Assembly: GCF_032102965.1 (NCBI RefSeq)
Contig: NZ_CP134880.1
Coordinates: 1,736,001-1,800,000 of the forward strand
From: Demequina capsici
GTDB lineage: Bacteria; Actinomycetota; Actinomycetes; Actinomycetales; Demequinaceae
Reading direction: 5' to 3'
DNA: 64,000 bases
Every line of letters starts with the position of its first letter. Positions within the stretch are counted from its first letter, which is position 1. A model generated the notes under the pieces. That model worked only from the letters and a program-made list of their open reading frames with translations, was not told the origin of the DNA and did no database searches. The translations under genes were made by a program, and so were the position numbers. Shown here piece by piece: positions 17,324 through 27,478 of the stretch.

Positions 17324-18331
17324 CTACTGCGCCCGCGTGATGGGCAAGGTCGGCGCTGAGACGTCGATCACCGCGGCGGACGACGCCTCAGGCGAGCCCA
17401 ACAGCACGACGAGCACCTGCGCCTTCGTCGCCGAGTCCTCCACCCCGCCCCATTCGACCTGCGGGCCGTCACGCAGCGTGAAACTCACCGAGTCCTCAGA
17501 ATCGGCGTTGATGTCCTGGACCCGCGCCCGCAGGTCCACCGGCAGCTCGTCGATGACACCGAGAACCGCGTCGAGGACGCGATCGCTGCCGTCGCCGAGC
17601 GGCACGTTCACCACGGGCAGGTCCGTCGGCGCGTCGGTCACCGTCGTGACGGTCGTCGCAGAATCGTCCACGATCGCGTACCCGCCGTCGGCGACCGGCA
17701 CGGCCGCCACCGGGACCCTGGCGTCGATGTCGATCCGCAACGTGGACGGCCAGAGGCGCTCCACCGTCGCGTCCGCGATCCCCGGGATCGCCTGCAGGCT
17801 CGCCACCAGCGCCGCGGTGTCCACGAGGGCGAGCGAGTCACCGTCGTACTGCGCGACGGCGGCATCGACGGCAGCGGTGTCCACGTACGGGCCAGACCCC
17901 GAGATCTCGGCAGCCGATGCGTCGAAGCGCAGGAACGGCGACATCACCACAGCCCAGACCAGCAGCAGCAGCGCCGCGACGACTGCTCCGCGCCGACCCC
18001 ACCTGCGCAGCACGAGGCGGCGCTCCGCGGACCTCTTCTCCGCGAGACGCTCACGCATGCGCAGCGTGACGCCGTCCGTCTCACGCCCGCCGACCCTGGT
18101 GAAGACCTCGGGATCGACGGCGGTGGTGGTCCTCGGGTTCTCCGCCGCCGGCCCCGCGGCGTTCTCCTGCACACGGACCGCGGTGCGTGTCTCGGCCATC
18201 TCGGACACCGGCCGTCGGCGCTCGCTCGTCGGCACGACGCGCGCGGGCGCGTCCCGCGCGCCCGGCTTCGGCACCACGGGTCGGCCCTTCACACCGGGCG
18301 GTCGCGCAGGCGTCGTGGGCCTGTCAGGCAT
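17324..18331 (-). CDS. ftsQ: Cell division protein FtsQ
   Basis: A 335-residue bitopic protein. About 110 cytoplasmic residues rich in Pro and Arg precede a single membrane helix (AVVAALLLLVWAVVMSPFL). A POTRA-type domain starts at FDASAAEISGSG and includes IPGIADATVERLWPSTLRIDI. The C-terminal FtsQ domain contains the conserved L-P-V-V and R-V-Q-D-I-type strands. FtsQ links the septal synthase FtsW/FtsI complex to the ring through FtsL/FtsB-type partners. It overlaps the murC stop by eight bases and is the last gene of the tightly overlapped dcw run before the separate ftsZ promoter. Confidence 0.94.
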   Translation of the reverse strand: MPDRPTTPARPPGVKGRPVVPKPGARDAPARVVPTSERRRPVSEMAETRTAVRVQENAAGPAAENPRTTTAVDPEVFTRVGGRETDGVTLRMRERLAEKRSAERRLVLRRWGRRGAVVAALLLLVWAVVMSPFLRFDASAAEISGSGPYVDTAAVDAAVAQYDGDSLALVDTAALVASLQAIPGIADATVERLWPSTLRIDIDARVPVAAVPVADGGYAIVDDSATTVTTVTDAPTDLPVVNVPLGDGSDRVLDAVLGVIDELPVDLRARVQDINADSEDSVSFTLRDGPQVEWGGVEDSATKAQVLVVLLGSPEASSAAVIDVSAPTLPITRAQ

Positions 18332-19691
18332 GCTCCGCTCCCCCGGCGCCGTCCCGCAACGCCTCGAGGACCCACCCCGCCGCCTGCGTCACCGGCCCGG
18401 AGCCGACCGTCAGCACCAGGTCGCCCGGGCGGGCGATCCGCGCGACCTCGGCGGCCGCGTCTGCGAGATCGGGGACGAGCCGCAACGACGAACCCTCGGG
18501 CGGGGTCGCCGCGTCAGCTATCAGCCGCGACGTGACACCAGGGATCGGGTCCTCCCGATCGCCATGGACCTCTGCCAGGATTACGTCAGCGTCCGGCACG
18601 GACAAGGCACGCCCGAATGCGGCTGCGTGAAGCTGGGTGCGTGTGAACAGCGCCGGCTGGAACAGCACGATCAGGTGGCCTGCACCGGATGCGCGCGCGC
18701 CCGCGAGCATCGCCGCGACCTCCGTGGGGTGATGCGCGTAGTCGTCGATCACACGGATGCCGCCCACCTCGCCGCGCAGCTCGAAGCGGCGCCCTGTGCC
18801 CCCGAAGGTCGCCACGGCGCGCGCGGCACGCACGGGGTCCGCCCCCATGTGAACCGCGGCCGCCCACGCCGCCGCGGCATTGAGGCGCTGATGCGCACCA
18901 GGAAGCGACGGGGTGATCTCGAACACCTCCCCGTCCCGCACGAGGCCCTCGGGCGTGACACGCACGTCGGCGTCGGCCGCGACGCCATAGCCGACCACCC
19001 TGCGGCCCTCAGCTCGCAGCCGGGTGGCGATCCGGCGCACCACCGGGTCGTCGACGCACGCGACCAGCAGCTCGGCTCCTCGCGCGAACGCCTCGAACGC
19101 GGCGTGGAGCGCCTCGACCGTGCCGTGGAAGTCCAGATGATCGGGTTCGATGTTGAGGATGATCGCGACCTCGGTGTCGTACCGCAGGAACGACCCGTCC
19201 GACTCATCGGCCTCCACCACCGCGACGCCGCTCGTCCCGGCGTACCCGCCCGCGACCGCACCCTCGATGCCGAGCACGCGAGCGCCGACGGCGTAGCTCG
19301 CGTCGACGCCGCAGGCATGCAGCAGGTGCGCCGTCAGCGCCGAGGTGGTCGTCTTGCCATGGGACCCCGCCACGCTGACGAGGCGCTGCCCCTCGAGCGC
19401 CCGCGCGAGCGCCTCGGAGCGATGCAGCACAGGGATGTGGAGCTCGCGCGCATGCGCCAGCTCCACATTGGACTCGCGCACCGCGGTAGAGATCACCACG
19501 GCGGCAGCGCCCTCGACGAGCGAGGCGTCATGCCCGATGCGCACATCCATGCCCGCCGCCTTCAGCGCCAGGAAGTACGCGCTCTCCTTCGCGTCCGTGC
19601 CGGACACGTCCACGCCGGTCGCCGCCGTCAGGCGTGCCACCGCGGACATGCCGGAGCCGCCCACGCCGATGAAGTGGAGACGATCGGTCAC
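18324..19691 (-). CDS. murC: UDP-N-acetylmuramate--L-alanine ligase
   Basis: A 455-residue Mur ligase that adds L-alanine to UDP-MurNAc with ATP. The N-terminus (DRLHFIGVGGSGMSAVARL) is the UDP-binding Rossmann segment. The ATP loop is GSHGKTTTSAL near residue 112, and EADESDGSF and IDDYAHHPTEV carry the conserved ligase residues. The start is GTG at 19691, within a GTGA overlap with the murG stop. The same frame stays open far upstream through murG, but that extension has no family similarity. Confidence 0.97.
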   Translation of the reverse strand: MTDRLHFIGVGGSGMSAVARLTAATGVDVSGTDAKESAYFLALKAAGMDVRIGHDASLVEGAAAVVISTAVRESNVELAHARELHIPVLHRSEALARALEGQRLVSVAGSHGKTTTSALTAHLLHACGVDASYAVGARVLGIEGAVAGGYAGTSGVAVVEADESDGSFLRYDTEVAIILNIEPDHLDFHGTVEALHAAFEAFARGAELLVACVDDPVVRRIATRLRAEGRRVVGYGVAADADVRVTPEGLVRDGEVFEITPSLPGAHQRLNAAAAWAAAVHMGADPVRAARAVATFGGTGRRFELRGEVGGIRVIDDYAHHPTEVAAMLAGARASGAGHLIVLFQPALFTRTQLHAAAFGRALSVPDADVILAEVHGDREDPIPGVTSRLIADAATPPEGSSLRLVPDLADAAAEVARIARPGDLVLTVGSGPVTQAAGWVLEALRDGAGGAEHA

Positions 19692-20803
19692 AGCTGCTCC
19701 TCCACGAGGTCCGCAAGCCGAGCGGAACCGTCTGCGATGCCGACGCGCTGTGCCGCCGCGCGCATCCGGGCAGGCGCCTCGCGGTCGAGCAGCATCCGCT
19801 CGGCCGCCATCTCGATCGACGCGGGGTTCAGATCCGCGTCGCGGATCATCGTGGCGGCGCCGGCGCTCACGGCGGGTCCAGCGTTCAGCCCCTGCTCGCC
19901 GTTCCCATGCGGCAGCGGCACGTACAGCGCGGGGATGCCGAGCGCCGTCAGCTCGCACACCATGCCGGCCCCGGATCGAGCCACCACCGCGCCGGCCGCG
20001 CCGAGCATCGCCGCCATGTCGTGCGCGTACTCCTGCACCAGGTACATCTGCCGGTGCACCGCCGGGAGATCTCCTTGCGCCCGCAGCGCCTCGTCGGCCT
20101 TGCCCTTGCCGGTGAGGTGGATCACGTGCACACCGTGAGACGTGAGCCGCGCGGCCGCACCGGCGGTGGCGGCGTTGAGGCTCGCCGCGCCCGACGAGCC
20201 GCCCGTCACGAGCAGCACGGGCGCATCGGCAGGCCAGCCCAGGTTCATGCGTGCGAGCGACTGCAGCTCGTCGCGTGCCCCGTCGTCGTTCAACGACGTC
20301 GCGAGGTCGGCGATCTGCGCCCGCAGCGGCAGGCCGGTCACCACAGCGCCCTTGAGGGGCGTTCCGGAGAACGTCGCGGCGACCGCGACGGCCCACCTGG
20401 CTCCGAGGCGGTTGGCAAGGCCCGGACGCATGTTCCCCTCATGGACGATCACCGGCACCTTGCGGCGACGCGCGGCGAGATACGCGGGCGTCGACGCGTA
20501 GCCCCCGAATCCGACGACGGCCTTCGCTCCGATGGCGTCGATCGCGTCGCCTGCGGCATCCACGGCGCGCTTCAGGTTCACGGGCAGGCGCAGCAGATCC
20601 ATCGACGGACGGCGCGGCATCGGCACCTTCGGCACCGTGAAGAGCTCCAGCCCTGCGCGGGGCACCAGATCCACCTCGAGACCCTGCGCCGTGCCGAGCG
20701 CGGCGGGCGCGTGGCCGCGCGCCTGGAGCTCGGCCGCGGTGGCGAGCAGCGGGTTCACGTGACCTGCGGTGCCTCCACCCGCGAGCAGGATGGGCTCACC
20801 CAC
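19688..20803 (-). CDS. murG: Undecaprenyl-PP-MurNAc-pentapeptide GlcNAc transferase
   Basis: A 371-residue GT28 glycosyltransferase that converts lipid I to lipid II on the cytoplasmic face of the membrane. The N-terminal glycine-rich loop is LLAGGGTAGHVNPLL, and the second is LLVTGGSSGAASLN. The donor-binding segment VVARSGAGMVCELTALGIPA is intact, followed by PLPHGNGEQGLNA. The GTG at 20803 overlaps the ftsW stop by eight bases, and the gene ends in a GTGA overlap with murC. Confidence 0.97.
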   Translation of the reverse strand: MGEPILLAGGGTAGHVNPLLATAAELQARGHAPAALGTAQGLEVDLVPRAGLELFTVPKVPMPRRPSMDLLRLPVNLKRAVDAAGDAIDAIGAKAVVGFGGYASTPAYLAARRRKVPVIVHEGNMRPGLANRLGARWAVAVAATFSGTPLKGAVVTGLPLRAQIADLATSLNDDGARDELQSLARMNLGWPADAPVLLVTGGSSGAASLNAATAGAAARLTSHGVHVIHLTGKGKADEALRAQGDLPAVHRQMYLVQEYAHDMAAMLGAAGAVVARSGAGMVCELTALGIPALYVPLPHGNGEQGLNAGPAVSAGAATMIRDADLNPASIEMAAERMLLDREAPARMRAAAQRVGIADGSARLADLVEEQL

Positions 20804-22007
20804 GACGCCCCCTGGACACGACGGCGATGGACCGCTTGATCATGGAAGGTCGTGCGGCGAAGGCCTCGGGCGCTCCTGGCTCGCGTCTGGCGAACGCCAG
20901 GAGCACGCCGAGAGCAGCGAGCGAGGCGATCAACGAGGAGCCTCCGGACGAGACGAGCGGGAGCGGCACGCCGGTCACGGGGAGCAGCTCCAGCACCACG
21001 GCGATGTTGATGAACGCCTGGCCGACGATCCAGGCGCCGAGCGCCGCGGACGTGATCTGGACGAACGGGTCGCGGTGCCTGTGCACGAGCCGCGTGACCG
21101 CGACCAGGATCATGGCGAAAGCGATGAGGACTGCCACGGTGCCGATGAGCCCCCACTCCTCTCCGATGATGGCGTAGATGAAGTCGTTGTCCGACGCGGG
21201 GAGGTAACCCCACTTCTCCCGGCTCATGCCTGGGCCCAGACCCCAGATGCCGCCCGAGGCGAGAGCCCACGTGCCACGCGTCTGCTGGAGGCACGCGCCC
21301 TGGGTGTCGCAGTCCGCGGAGAGCCACGTCATGATGCGGGCGATGCGGGTGGTGCCCTGCGTGAGGAGCACGATCACTCCCACGGACGCGGCGGCCGCGC
21401 CCAGGCCGAAGAATCGTGCAGGCACACCCGCGACCCAGTACGCGGCAGCGGTCAGCATGACCATGACGATCGCGGTGCCCATGTCGTGACCCACGAGGAC
21501 CAGCCCGATCATGCCCGCGGCCGCAATGCCGCTCGGCACCGCGATCGCCTTGAGACTGGTCAGCTCCTTGCGCATCTGGGCGAGCACGAGCCCGAGGTAC
21601 AGCGCGAGCCCCAGCTTGGCGAACTCCGATGGCTGCACGGAGACCGATCCGATGCGGATCCAGTTCTTGTTGCCGCCCACCGCGTACCCCGTGAGCTGGA
21701 CCACGACCAGCAGACCGATCGAACCGTAGAAGACCAGAGGAGTCATCCTCTTCCACCACACGATCGGCATGCGGGAGCCGAGCACCAGCGCGGTGAGCCC
21801 CAGGAGCAGCGCGGCGAACTGGACCAGGAAGAGGGTCCACGGGTTGCCGCCTGTCGAGCGGATCGACGAGATCGACGAGCTCGAGAGCACGACCGCCAGG
21901 CCGATCATCACCAGGATGGTGGTGGCCGCCGCCAACAGGTAGTACGTGACGACGGGAGAGCCCGTGGGCGCCGGTGCGGCCTTGCGGCGGTCGGTCGTCG
22001 CCGTCAC
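20796..22007 (-). CDS. ftsW: Septal peptidoglycan glycosyltransferase FtsW
   Basis: A 403-residue SEDS-family polytopic membrane protein that polymerises lipid II at the septum with FtsI. About ten hydrophobic segments are visible. Family signatures are KLGLALYLGLVLA, GHDMGTAIVMVML, the ASDNDFIYAIIGEEWG loop, and PLVSSGGSSLIASLAALG near the end. I chose the GTG at 22007 because it follows GAGGGGAGGTGA at good spacing; readings further upstream run into the murD 3' end. The short C-terminal tail carries basic residues. Confidence 0.95.
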   Translation of the reverse strand: MTATTDRRKAAPAPTGSPVVTYYLLAAATTILVMIGLAVVLSSSSISSIRSTGGNPWTLFLVQFAALLLGLTALVLGSRMPIVWWKRMTPLVFYGSIGLLVVVQLTGYAVGGNKNWIRIGSVSVQPSEFAKLGLALYLGLVLAQMRKELTSLKAIAVPSGIAAAGMIGLVLVGHDMGTAIVMVMLTAAAYWVAGVPARFFGLGAAAASVGVIVLLTQGTTRIARIMTWLSADCDTQGACLQQTRGTWALASGGIWGLGPGMSREKWGYLPASDNDFIYAIIGEEWGLIGTVAVLIAFAMILVAVTRLVHRHRDPFVQITSAALGAWIVGQAFINIAVVLELLPVTGVPLPLVSSGGSSLIASLAALGVLLAFARREPGAPEAFAARPSMIKRSIAVVSRGRRG

Positions 22008-22033
22008 GGTCACCTCCCCTCGGCGCTCGGCGC

Positions 22034-23395
22034 CTATTCCAGAGCCTGCGCCGCCTGGGCGAAGGCCTCTCCTCGATCCGCATAGCTGGTGAACTGGTCG
22101 AACGATGCGCATGCCGGTGACAGCAGCACGGTGTCGCCGTGGGAGGCGAGCGACCGAGCCGAGTCGACGGCTCTGGCCATCACAGTGTCTCCCGGCTCGA
22201 TGCGCACCACGGGTATATCGGGCGCGTGTCCCTCGAGGGCGGAGGCGAGCGGTGCAGGGTCATCGCCTATCAGCACCACCGCCTTGAGGCGGTCACGCAC
22301 CGCCTCGACGAGCGGCGAGAACTCCTGTCCCTTGGGCAGGCCACCGGCGATCCACACGACGGACGACGCGGGCATCCCGCCGAACGCGGCGATCGCGGCA
22401 TGCGCGTTGGTCGCCTTCGAATCGTCCACGTACGAGACCCCGTCGAGCTCGCGCACGAACGCCGTCCGATGCTTGTCGAGCGAGAAGCCACGCAGTCCTG
22501 CAGCGACGGCAGCAGCGTCCACGCCCACGGCTCGCGCGAGCGCCGCCGCTGCGAGCGCGTTCGTGACGAGGTACGGAGGCACCGTCCCAGCCACGAGGTG
22601 CGCAAGGTCGCTCACATGCCCCAGCTCCACCGCCTCGCGCCGGCGATCGTCGACAAATGCACGGTCCACGAGGATTCCCTCGACCACTCCCAGCTGGCTG
22701 AGACCGGGCGCGCCGAGCGTGACGCCGATGGCACGACACCCCTCCACGACGTCGGCCTCCTCCACCATGGACTCGACAAGCTTGTCGGCGGCGGGGTACA
22801 CGCACGCGACCTGCACGTGCCGGTACACGCGTGCCTTCGCCGCCCGGTACGCCTCGAGAGAACCGTGCCAGTCCGTGTGGTCGTCGTCGGCGTTGAGGCA
22901 GACCGCCGCATGCGGCGACAGCGTCTCGGTGAAGTGGAGCTGAAGGCTGGCGATCTCGACTGCGACGAGGTCGTGCTGCTCTCGTCCGGCGGTGATCACC
23001 GGGATGCCCATGTTCCCGCACACCGCGACGTCCAGACCTCCGGCTTCGGCGATCGCGCCGACCATCTGCGTGGTGGTCGTCTTGCCGTTCGTGCCGGTGA
23101 CGAGGACCCATGGGACCCCGTGGCGGCGCACGCGCCAGGCGAACTCCATCTCGGACCAGATCGGCAGGCCCGCCGCCGCGCACGCGCGGATCGCGTCCGA
23201 GTGCGGAGCGAACGCCGCGGAGGCCATCACCACGTCGAACGTCGTGAGATCGAGCTCCGACACATCGAGGTGGTCGGCCCGTCCGTTGGCGTCGACGGTG
23301 ACCGCCTGGGCACCCTCCTGCTCGCACGCGAGGCGCGCAGAGGTCCCTGCGACGCCGACGCCGAGGATGAGGACCCTCAGCCCCGCGATGCTCAC
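22034..23395 (-). CDS. murD: UDP-N-acetylmuramoyl-L-alanine--D-glutamate ligase
   Basis: A 453-residue ligase that adds D-glutamate to UDP-MurNAc-L-Ala. The N-terminal UDP-binding segment ([19 protein letters not shown]), the ATP loop [11 protein letters not shown] near residue 114, and the [12 protein letters not shown] motif are all present. [11 protein letters not shown] and [12 protein letters not shown] are MurD-specific C-terminal signatures. The start is GTG at 23395, in a GTGA overlap with mraY. The frame continues upstream through mraY without family similarity, so the longer version is rejected. Confidence 0.97.
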   Translation of the reverse strand: MSIAGLRVLILGVGVAGTSARLACEQEGAQAVTVDANGRADHLDVSELDLTTFDVVMASAAFAPHSDAIRACAAAGLPIWSEMEFAWRVRRHGVPWVLVTGTNGKTTTTQMVGAIAEAGGLDVAVCGNMGIPVITAGREQHDLVAVEIASLQLHFTETLSPHAAVCLNADDDHTDWHGSLEAYRAAKARVYRHVQVACVYPAADKLVESMVEEADVVEGCRAIGVTLGAPGLSQLGVVEGILVDRAFVDDRRREAVELGHVSDLAHLVAGTVPPYLVTNALAAAALARAVGVDAAAVAAGLRGFSLDKHRTAFVRELDGVSYVDDSKATNAHAAIAAFGGMPASSVVWIAGGLPKGQEFSPLVEAVRDRLKAVVLIGDDPAPLASALEGHAPDIPVVRIEPGDTVMARAVDSARSLASHGDTVLLSPACASFDQFTSYADRGEAFAQAAQALE

Positions 23396-24477
23396 AGGTT
23401 CGCCACCCACTCCGCGTAGAAGATCCCGACGCCGATGGCCGCGAAGAGCCCCGCGATGATCCAGAACCTCACGACGATCGTCACCTCGTTCCACCCCATC
23501 AGCTCGAAGTGGTGGTGCAGCGGGGCCATCTTGAACAGCCGTTTGCCGCCGCTGATCTTGAACCAGCCGATCTGCAGGACCGACGACGCGACGACCAGCA
23601 CGAACAGCCCTCCGACGATCAGACCCAGGAACTCGGTGCGGGACACGATCGTCATCCCCGCGATCGCACCGCCGAGCGCGAGCGAGCCCGTGTCTCCCAT
23701 GAAGATGCGGGCCGGCGAGGTGTTCCACCACAGGAACCCGAAGCAGGATCCGGCGAGCGCGGAGGCCAGCACTGCGAGATCGAGCGGGTCACGGACGTCG
23801 TAGCACAGCGATCCCGTGCCGCTGAGCTGGCAGTTCTGCTGGAGCTGCCAGATGGCGATGATCACGTACGAGCCGAAGAAGATGAGCGACGCACCCGTGG
23901 CGAGACCGTCGAGCCCATCGGTGAGGTTCACGGCGTTCGACCACGCGGTGATCAGGAAGTTGGCCCAGATCACGAAGGCGATGATCGCCAGCGCGGGACC
24001 GAGCACCGCCAGATCCACCGCGGTGTCGCGCAGGAACGAGACGGCGGTCGACGCAGGCGTGATGCCATCGTCGTTCGGGAACTGCAGCGCCATCACGGCG
24101 AACGCGATCCCGACCACGCCTTGGCCGAGGATCTTCCACCTGGCCTTGAGGCCGAGCGACCGTTCCTGCCGGATCTTGATCGCGTCGTCCAGGAAGCCGA
24201 CGAAGCCGAGCCCGACCAGCAGGAAGACGACGAGGGCGGAGGACGCGTTCGGTGCGCGCCCGATGAACAGGTTCCCGCCCAGCCAGCCCACGAGCGCAGC
24301 GAGGATGATGACGACTCCGCCCATGGTCGGGGTGCCGCGCTTCACGTGGTGCGATGCGGGTCCGTCCTGGCGGATGAACTGACCGTAGTGCTTGCTGGTG
24401 AGGTAGCGGATGAACAGCGGCGTCCCGAGCAGCGAGACCAGCAGCGCGATACCACCAGCGGCGACGACCGCCTTCAT
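23392..24477 (-). CDS. mraY: Phospho-MurNAc-pentapeptide transferase
   Basis: A 361-residue, ten-segment membrane enzyme that transfers phospho-MurNAc-pentapeptide to undecaprenyl phosphate, making lipid I. Signatures include [13 protein letters not shown], the catalytic acidic loop [21 protein letters not shown] and the HHHFELMGW segment that ends the last cytoplasmic loop. The start and end are fixed by an ATGA overlap with murF and a GTGA overlap with murD. Confidence 0.98.
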   Translation of the reverse strand: MKAVVAAGGIALLVSLLGTPLFIRYLTSKHYGQFIRQDGPASHHVKRGTPTMGGVVIILAALVGWLGGNLFIGRAPNASSALVVFLLVGLGFVGFLDDAIKIRQERSLGLKARWKILGQGVVGIAFAVMALQFPNDDGITPASTAVSFLRDTAVDLAVLGPALAIIAFVIWANFLITAWSNAVNLTDGLDGLATGASLIFFGSYVIIAIWQLQQNCQLSGTGSLCYDVRDPLDLAVLASALAGSCFGFLWWNTSPARIFMGDTGSLALGGAIAGMTIVSRTEFLGLIVGGLFVLVVASSVLQIGWFKISGGKRLFKMAPLHHHFELMGWNEVTIVVRFWIIAGLFAAIGVGIFYAEWVANL

Positions 24478-25871
24478 GCGTTCTCCTCCAGCAGGGCATC
24501 GGCGAGCTTCAGGAGCCCGGAGTCTCGCGAGGACTTCAGCAGCACGGTGTCCCCCGGTCGAAGGATGCGGTCCAGCATCTCGCGAGCCTCGTCAATCGTA
24601 GCGGCGTAGGCAGCCTCGTCGCCCCAGGAGCCCTCCCGCACGGCTGACACGTACGCGGGCCGCGCACCTTCGCCGACGACCAGCAGCAGGTCGAGCCGGA
24701 GGCGCACCGCGTCCAGGCCGATCTCCTCGTGCGCCGGGCGCGACAGCTCGCCCATCTCGCGCATCTCGCCGATCACGGCGATGGCACGTCCGTCCTGGGC
24801 GACATCCTTCAGCGCGCGCAGCGCCGCCCTCATCGACTCGGGGCTGGCGTTGTACGCGTCGTCCAGGATCCACACACCGTCCGCGCGCTGCGTGAGCGCC
24901 ATACGATGCGACGACAGCGGCTTCGCGGCGGCGAGGGTCTCCCATGCGATGGCGGGGTCGAGGCCGCACTGCACGGCGACCGAGAACGCGGCCAGCACGT
25001 TGGTGACGTGGTGCTCGCCCACGAGGGCCAGGGTGCGTCGCGGAAGGGCGCCGATCGCGAACGACGCGCGTCCGCGCTCGTTCGTGAGGCCGTGCGCCCG
25101 GTTCGCCGCTCCCTCCGAGACGCCGAAGAGGATCATGCCGTAGGAGGGCTGCTGCGCGATCGCTTCGTCGACGTCCTCATGGTGCGGCGCCATCGCCGCC
25201 ACGCGCGCATCGTCGGCGTTGAGTATCGCGACGCCGCCAGGCTGCAGCCCGTCGAGGATCGAGGCCTTCTCCTTGGCGAGCGCCTCGGGCGAGCCGTAGC
25301 CGCCCAGGTGCGCGGTGCCCACGGTGAGCACCACGGCGAGGTCGAGCGGGGCGATGTCGGTCAGGTACGCGAGGTCACCCGGCGCGCTCGCACCCATCTC
25401 GAGCACCAGGAACCGCGTGCTCGCCTCCGTCCCGAGGATCGTGAGCGGCACGCCGAGCGCGTCGTTGTAGCTCTTGATCGGTCCGTGGACGTTCGGCAGG
25501 ACCTGCAGGAGGAGGTCCTTCGTGGTCGTCTTGCCGTTCGAGCCGGTGATCCCGATCACGGTCAGCTCGCCCTCGGACCGGAGCAGCGCCAGGTACGCCT
25601 TGGCGAGGCGTCCCGCCGCGGCGGGGACATCGTCGACAAGGATGTGCGGGACGTCGACCGGGCGCGACGCGAGCGTGAGCACCGCCCCGGCCTCGGTCGC
25701 GTCGTCGACGAAGAGGTGTCCGTCGAAGATCTCGCCGACGACCGCAAGGTAGAGCGCGCCGGGCTTCAGCACCCTCGTGTCGTTCCATGCGGAGCTCACC
25801 GTCACGTGTGCGTCGGCGTGCAGGGCGCCGCCGACCGCGTCGGCGATCCAGCCCGCAGTGAGCGGCCTCAT
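24474..25871 (-). CDS. murF: UDP-MurNAc-tripeptide--D-alanyl-D-alanine ligase
   Basis: A 465-residue Mur ligase that adds D-Ala-D-Ala to the tripeptide precursor. The N-terminal domain carries [20 protein letters not shown], the ATP loop is [14 protein letters not shown] near residue 109, and [15 protein letters not shown] and VIGEMREMG are MurF signatures. It is held between murE and mraY by ATGA overlaps on both sides. Confidence 0.97.
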   Translation of the reverse strand: MRPLTAGWIADAVGGALHADAHVTVSSAWNDTRVLKPGALYLAVVGEIFDGHLFVDDATEAGAVLTLASRPVDVPHILVDDVPAAAGRLAKAYLALLRSEGELTVIGITGSNGKTTTKDLLLQVLPNVHGPIKSYNDALGVPLTILGTEASTRFLVLEMGASAPGDLAYLTDIAPLDLAVVLTVGTAHLGGYGSPEALAKEKASILDGLQPGGVAILNADDARVAAMAPHHEDVDEAIAQQPSYGMILFGVSEGAANRAHGLTNERGRASFAIGALPRRTLALVGEHHVTNVLAAFSVAVQCGLDPAIAWETLAAAKPLSSHRMALTQRADGVWILDDAYNASPESMRAALRALKDVAQDGRAIAVIGEMREMGELSRPAHEEIGLDAVRLRLDLLLVVGEGARPAYVSAVREGSWGDEAAYAATIDEAREMLDRILRPGDTVLLKSSRDSGLLKLADALLEENA

Positions 25872-27478
25872 TCCTGCCCGCCTTCCCGCTCGGCGACGAT
25901 GCAGGCATGGGCCGCAAGGTAGGCGTCGCGGTCGTTGTACCGATGGAACACTCCGGCGATCTCCTGCGTGGGCTCATGGCCCTTCCCGGTGACGATCACC
26001 GTGTCCCCTGGTCGCCCGAGCCGGAGCCCGTACGCGACGGCCTCGACCCGTGGCTCCACCTCGTGCACGTCGTGAAGGTCCGGTCGCACCTTCTGGATCC
26101 CCTCGCGGATGGCGGCTCGGATCGCGGCCGGCTCCTCGGACCGTGGATTCTCGTCGGTCAGGACGATGATGTCCGCGAGCTGCGCCGCGATCTCCCCCAT
26201 GACCGGGCGCTTGCCCTGGTCGCGGTCGCCGTCGGAGCCGAAGATCAGGATCAGGCGCCCCGGCGTGATGGGGCGGACGCCCTCCAGCGCCAGCGTGAGC
26301 GCATCAGGCGTATGCGCGTAGTCGACGATCGCGAGCGGATCGACATCGCTGCGCTCGATCACACGTTCCATGCGACCGGGCACCTCATGACCCCCCGCGA
26401 CACCCGCGATCGCGTCGTCGAGCGGCACGCCTGCAGCGTGCGCAGCGACGATCGCGACCATGGAGTTGCTGACGTTGACCAGCCCTGGCAGCGGGCTCTC
26501 GGCGTGGTGCTCCGCGCCCTCCGGGTCGGTGAAGGTGAAGCGGGAGCCGACGCCGTCGAGGCCGATGTCGGCCCACGTCACCGACCAGTCGGCCGGATGA
26601 GGGGCGTCAGGTCGCGTCGACACCCGCTCGCACGGGATCTGCACGCGGCCCGCGAGCTTGCGTCCCCATTCGTCGTCCACGTTGATGACCGCGCGGCGCG
26701 CACGGCCAGGCTCGAAGAGCCGCGCCTTGGCGTCCAGGTAGCCGTCCATCGTCTTGTGGAAGTCCAGGTGGTCCCATTGCAGGTTGGTGAACACGGCGAC
26801 CGCGAACTCGACTCCTGCGATGCGATCGAGCGCCGCCGCATGCGAGCTCACCTCGGTGACCGCGGCCGTCACGCCCTCGTCGCGCATCCGCGCGAGCAGG
26901 CCGTGGAGCACCGGCGCCTCGACGGTCGTGCGCGGGCTCTCGATCGCCTCGCTGCCGATCCGCAGCTCGACGGTGCCCATGATCCCTGTGCGGTCGTGGG
27001 TACGTCTCAAGGCGGACTCGATGAAGTAGCTCGTGGTCGTCTTGCCGTTGGTCCCCGTCACGCCGACGAACACCAGGTCCCTCGACGGATCCCCGTAGAT
27101 CAGCGCCGCTGCCTCACCCATCGCCGCACGCGGGTCCGCGACGACGAGCACGGGCAACGCCACTTCGTCGGCCGCGAGCAGCTCCGCGCCCGCGGCGTCG
27201 GTGAGGACGGCGGCAGCGCCCGCTGCGGCGACCTGGGCGCCGAACGTCGCGCCATGCACCTTGAATCCGGGGAAGGCTCCGAAGAGGTCCCCCGGGCGAA
27301 CCTCACGCGAGTCGACGGTGGCGCCGCTGAGGGCGACGCTGCTGGGCTCGGCGCCGTCGGGCCGCGCACTGCCAGGTCCCATGAGGTGCAGCGCATCCGC
27401 GCCGACTCGTGCGGCGACTTGCGCAAGATTCGCGCCCCGCGCGTGCGCGGGTCGAAGCTCCATCGAGGTCAAGCTCAC
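25868..27478 (-). CDS. murE: UDP-MurNAc-dipeptide--diamino acid ligase MurE
   Basis: A 536-residue ligase that adds the diamino acid at position 3 of the stem peptide. It has SGATVDSREVRPGDLFGAFPG, the ATP loop [14 protein letters not shown], the TVEAPVLHGLL region and VDYAHTPDAL. The substrate-recognition segment reads LTDENPRSEEP, so the Arg of the DNPR-type motif is kept. In well-studied enzymes that Arg goes with meso-diaminopimelate, but Micrococcales enzymes using lysine or ornithine are hard to tell apart this way. The start is GTG at 27478, in a GTGA overlap with ftsI. Confidence 0.95.
   Translation of the reverse strand: MSLTSMELRPAHARGANLAQVAARVGADALHLMGPGSARPDGAEPSSVALSGATVDSREVRPGDLFGAFPGFKVHGATFGAQVAAAGAAAVLTDAAGAELLAADEVALPVLVVADPRAAMGEAAALIYGDPSRDLVFVGVTGTNGKTTTSYFIESALRRTHDRTGIMGTVELRIGSEAIESPRTTVEAPVLHGLLARMRDEGVTAAVTEVSSHAAALDRIAGVEFAVAVFTNLQWDHLDFHKTMDGYLDAKARLFEPGRARRAVINVDDEWGRKLAGRVQIPCERVSTRPDAPHPADWSVTWADIGLDGVGSRFTFTDPEGAEHHAESPLPGLVNVSNSMVAIVAAHAAGVPLDDAIAGVAGGHEVPGRMERVIERSDVDPLAIVDYAHTPDALTLALEGVRPITPGRLILIFGSDGDRDQGKRPVMGEIAAQLADIIVLTDENPRSEEPAAIRAAIREGIQKVRPDLHDVHEVEPRVEAVAYGLRLGRPGDTVIVTGKGHEPTQEIAGVFHRYNDRDAYLAAHACIVAEREGGQE

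Noticed and set aside
19692..20396. Extension of the murC frame upstream through murG.
   Set aside because: The GTG at 19691 in the GTGA overlap gives the exact MurC N-terminus; the extension has no Mur ligase sequence.
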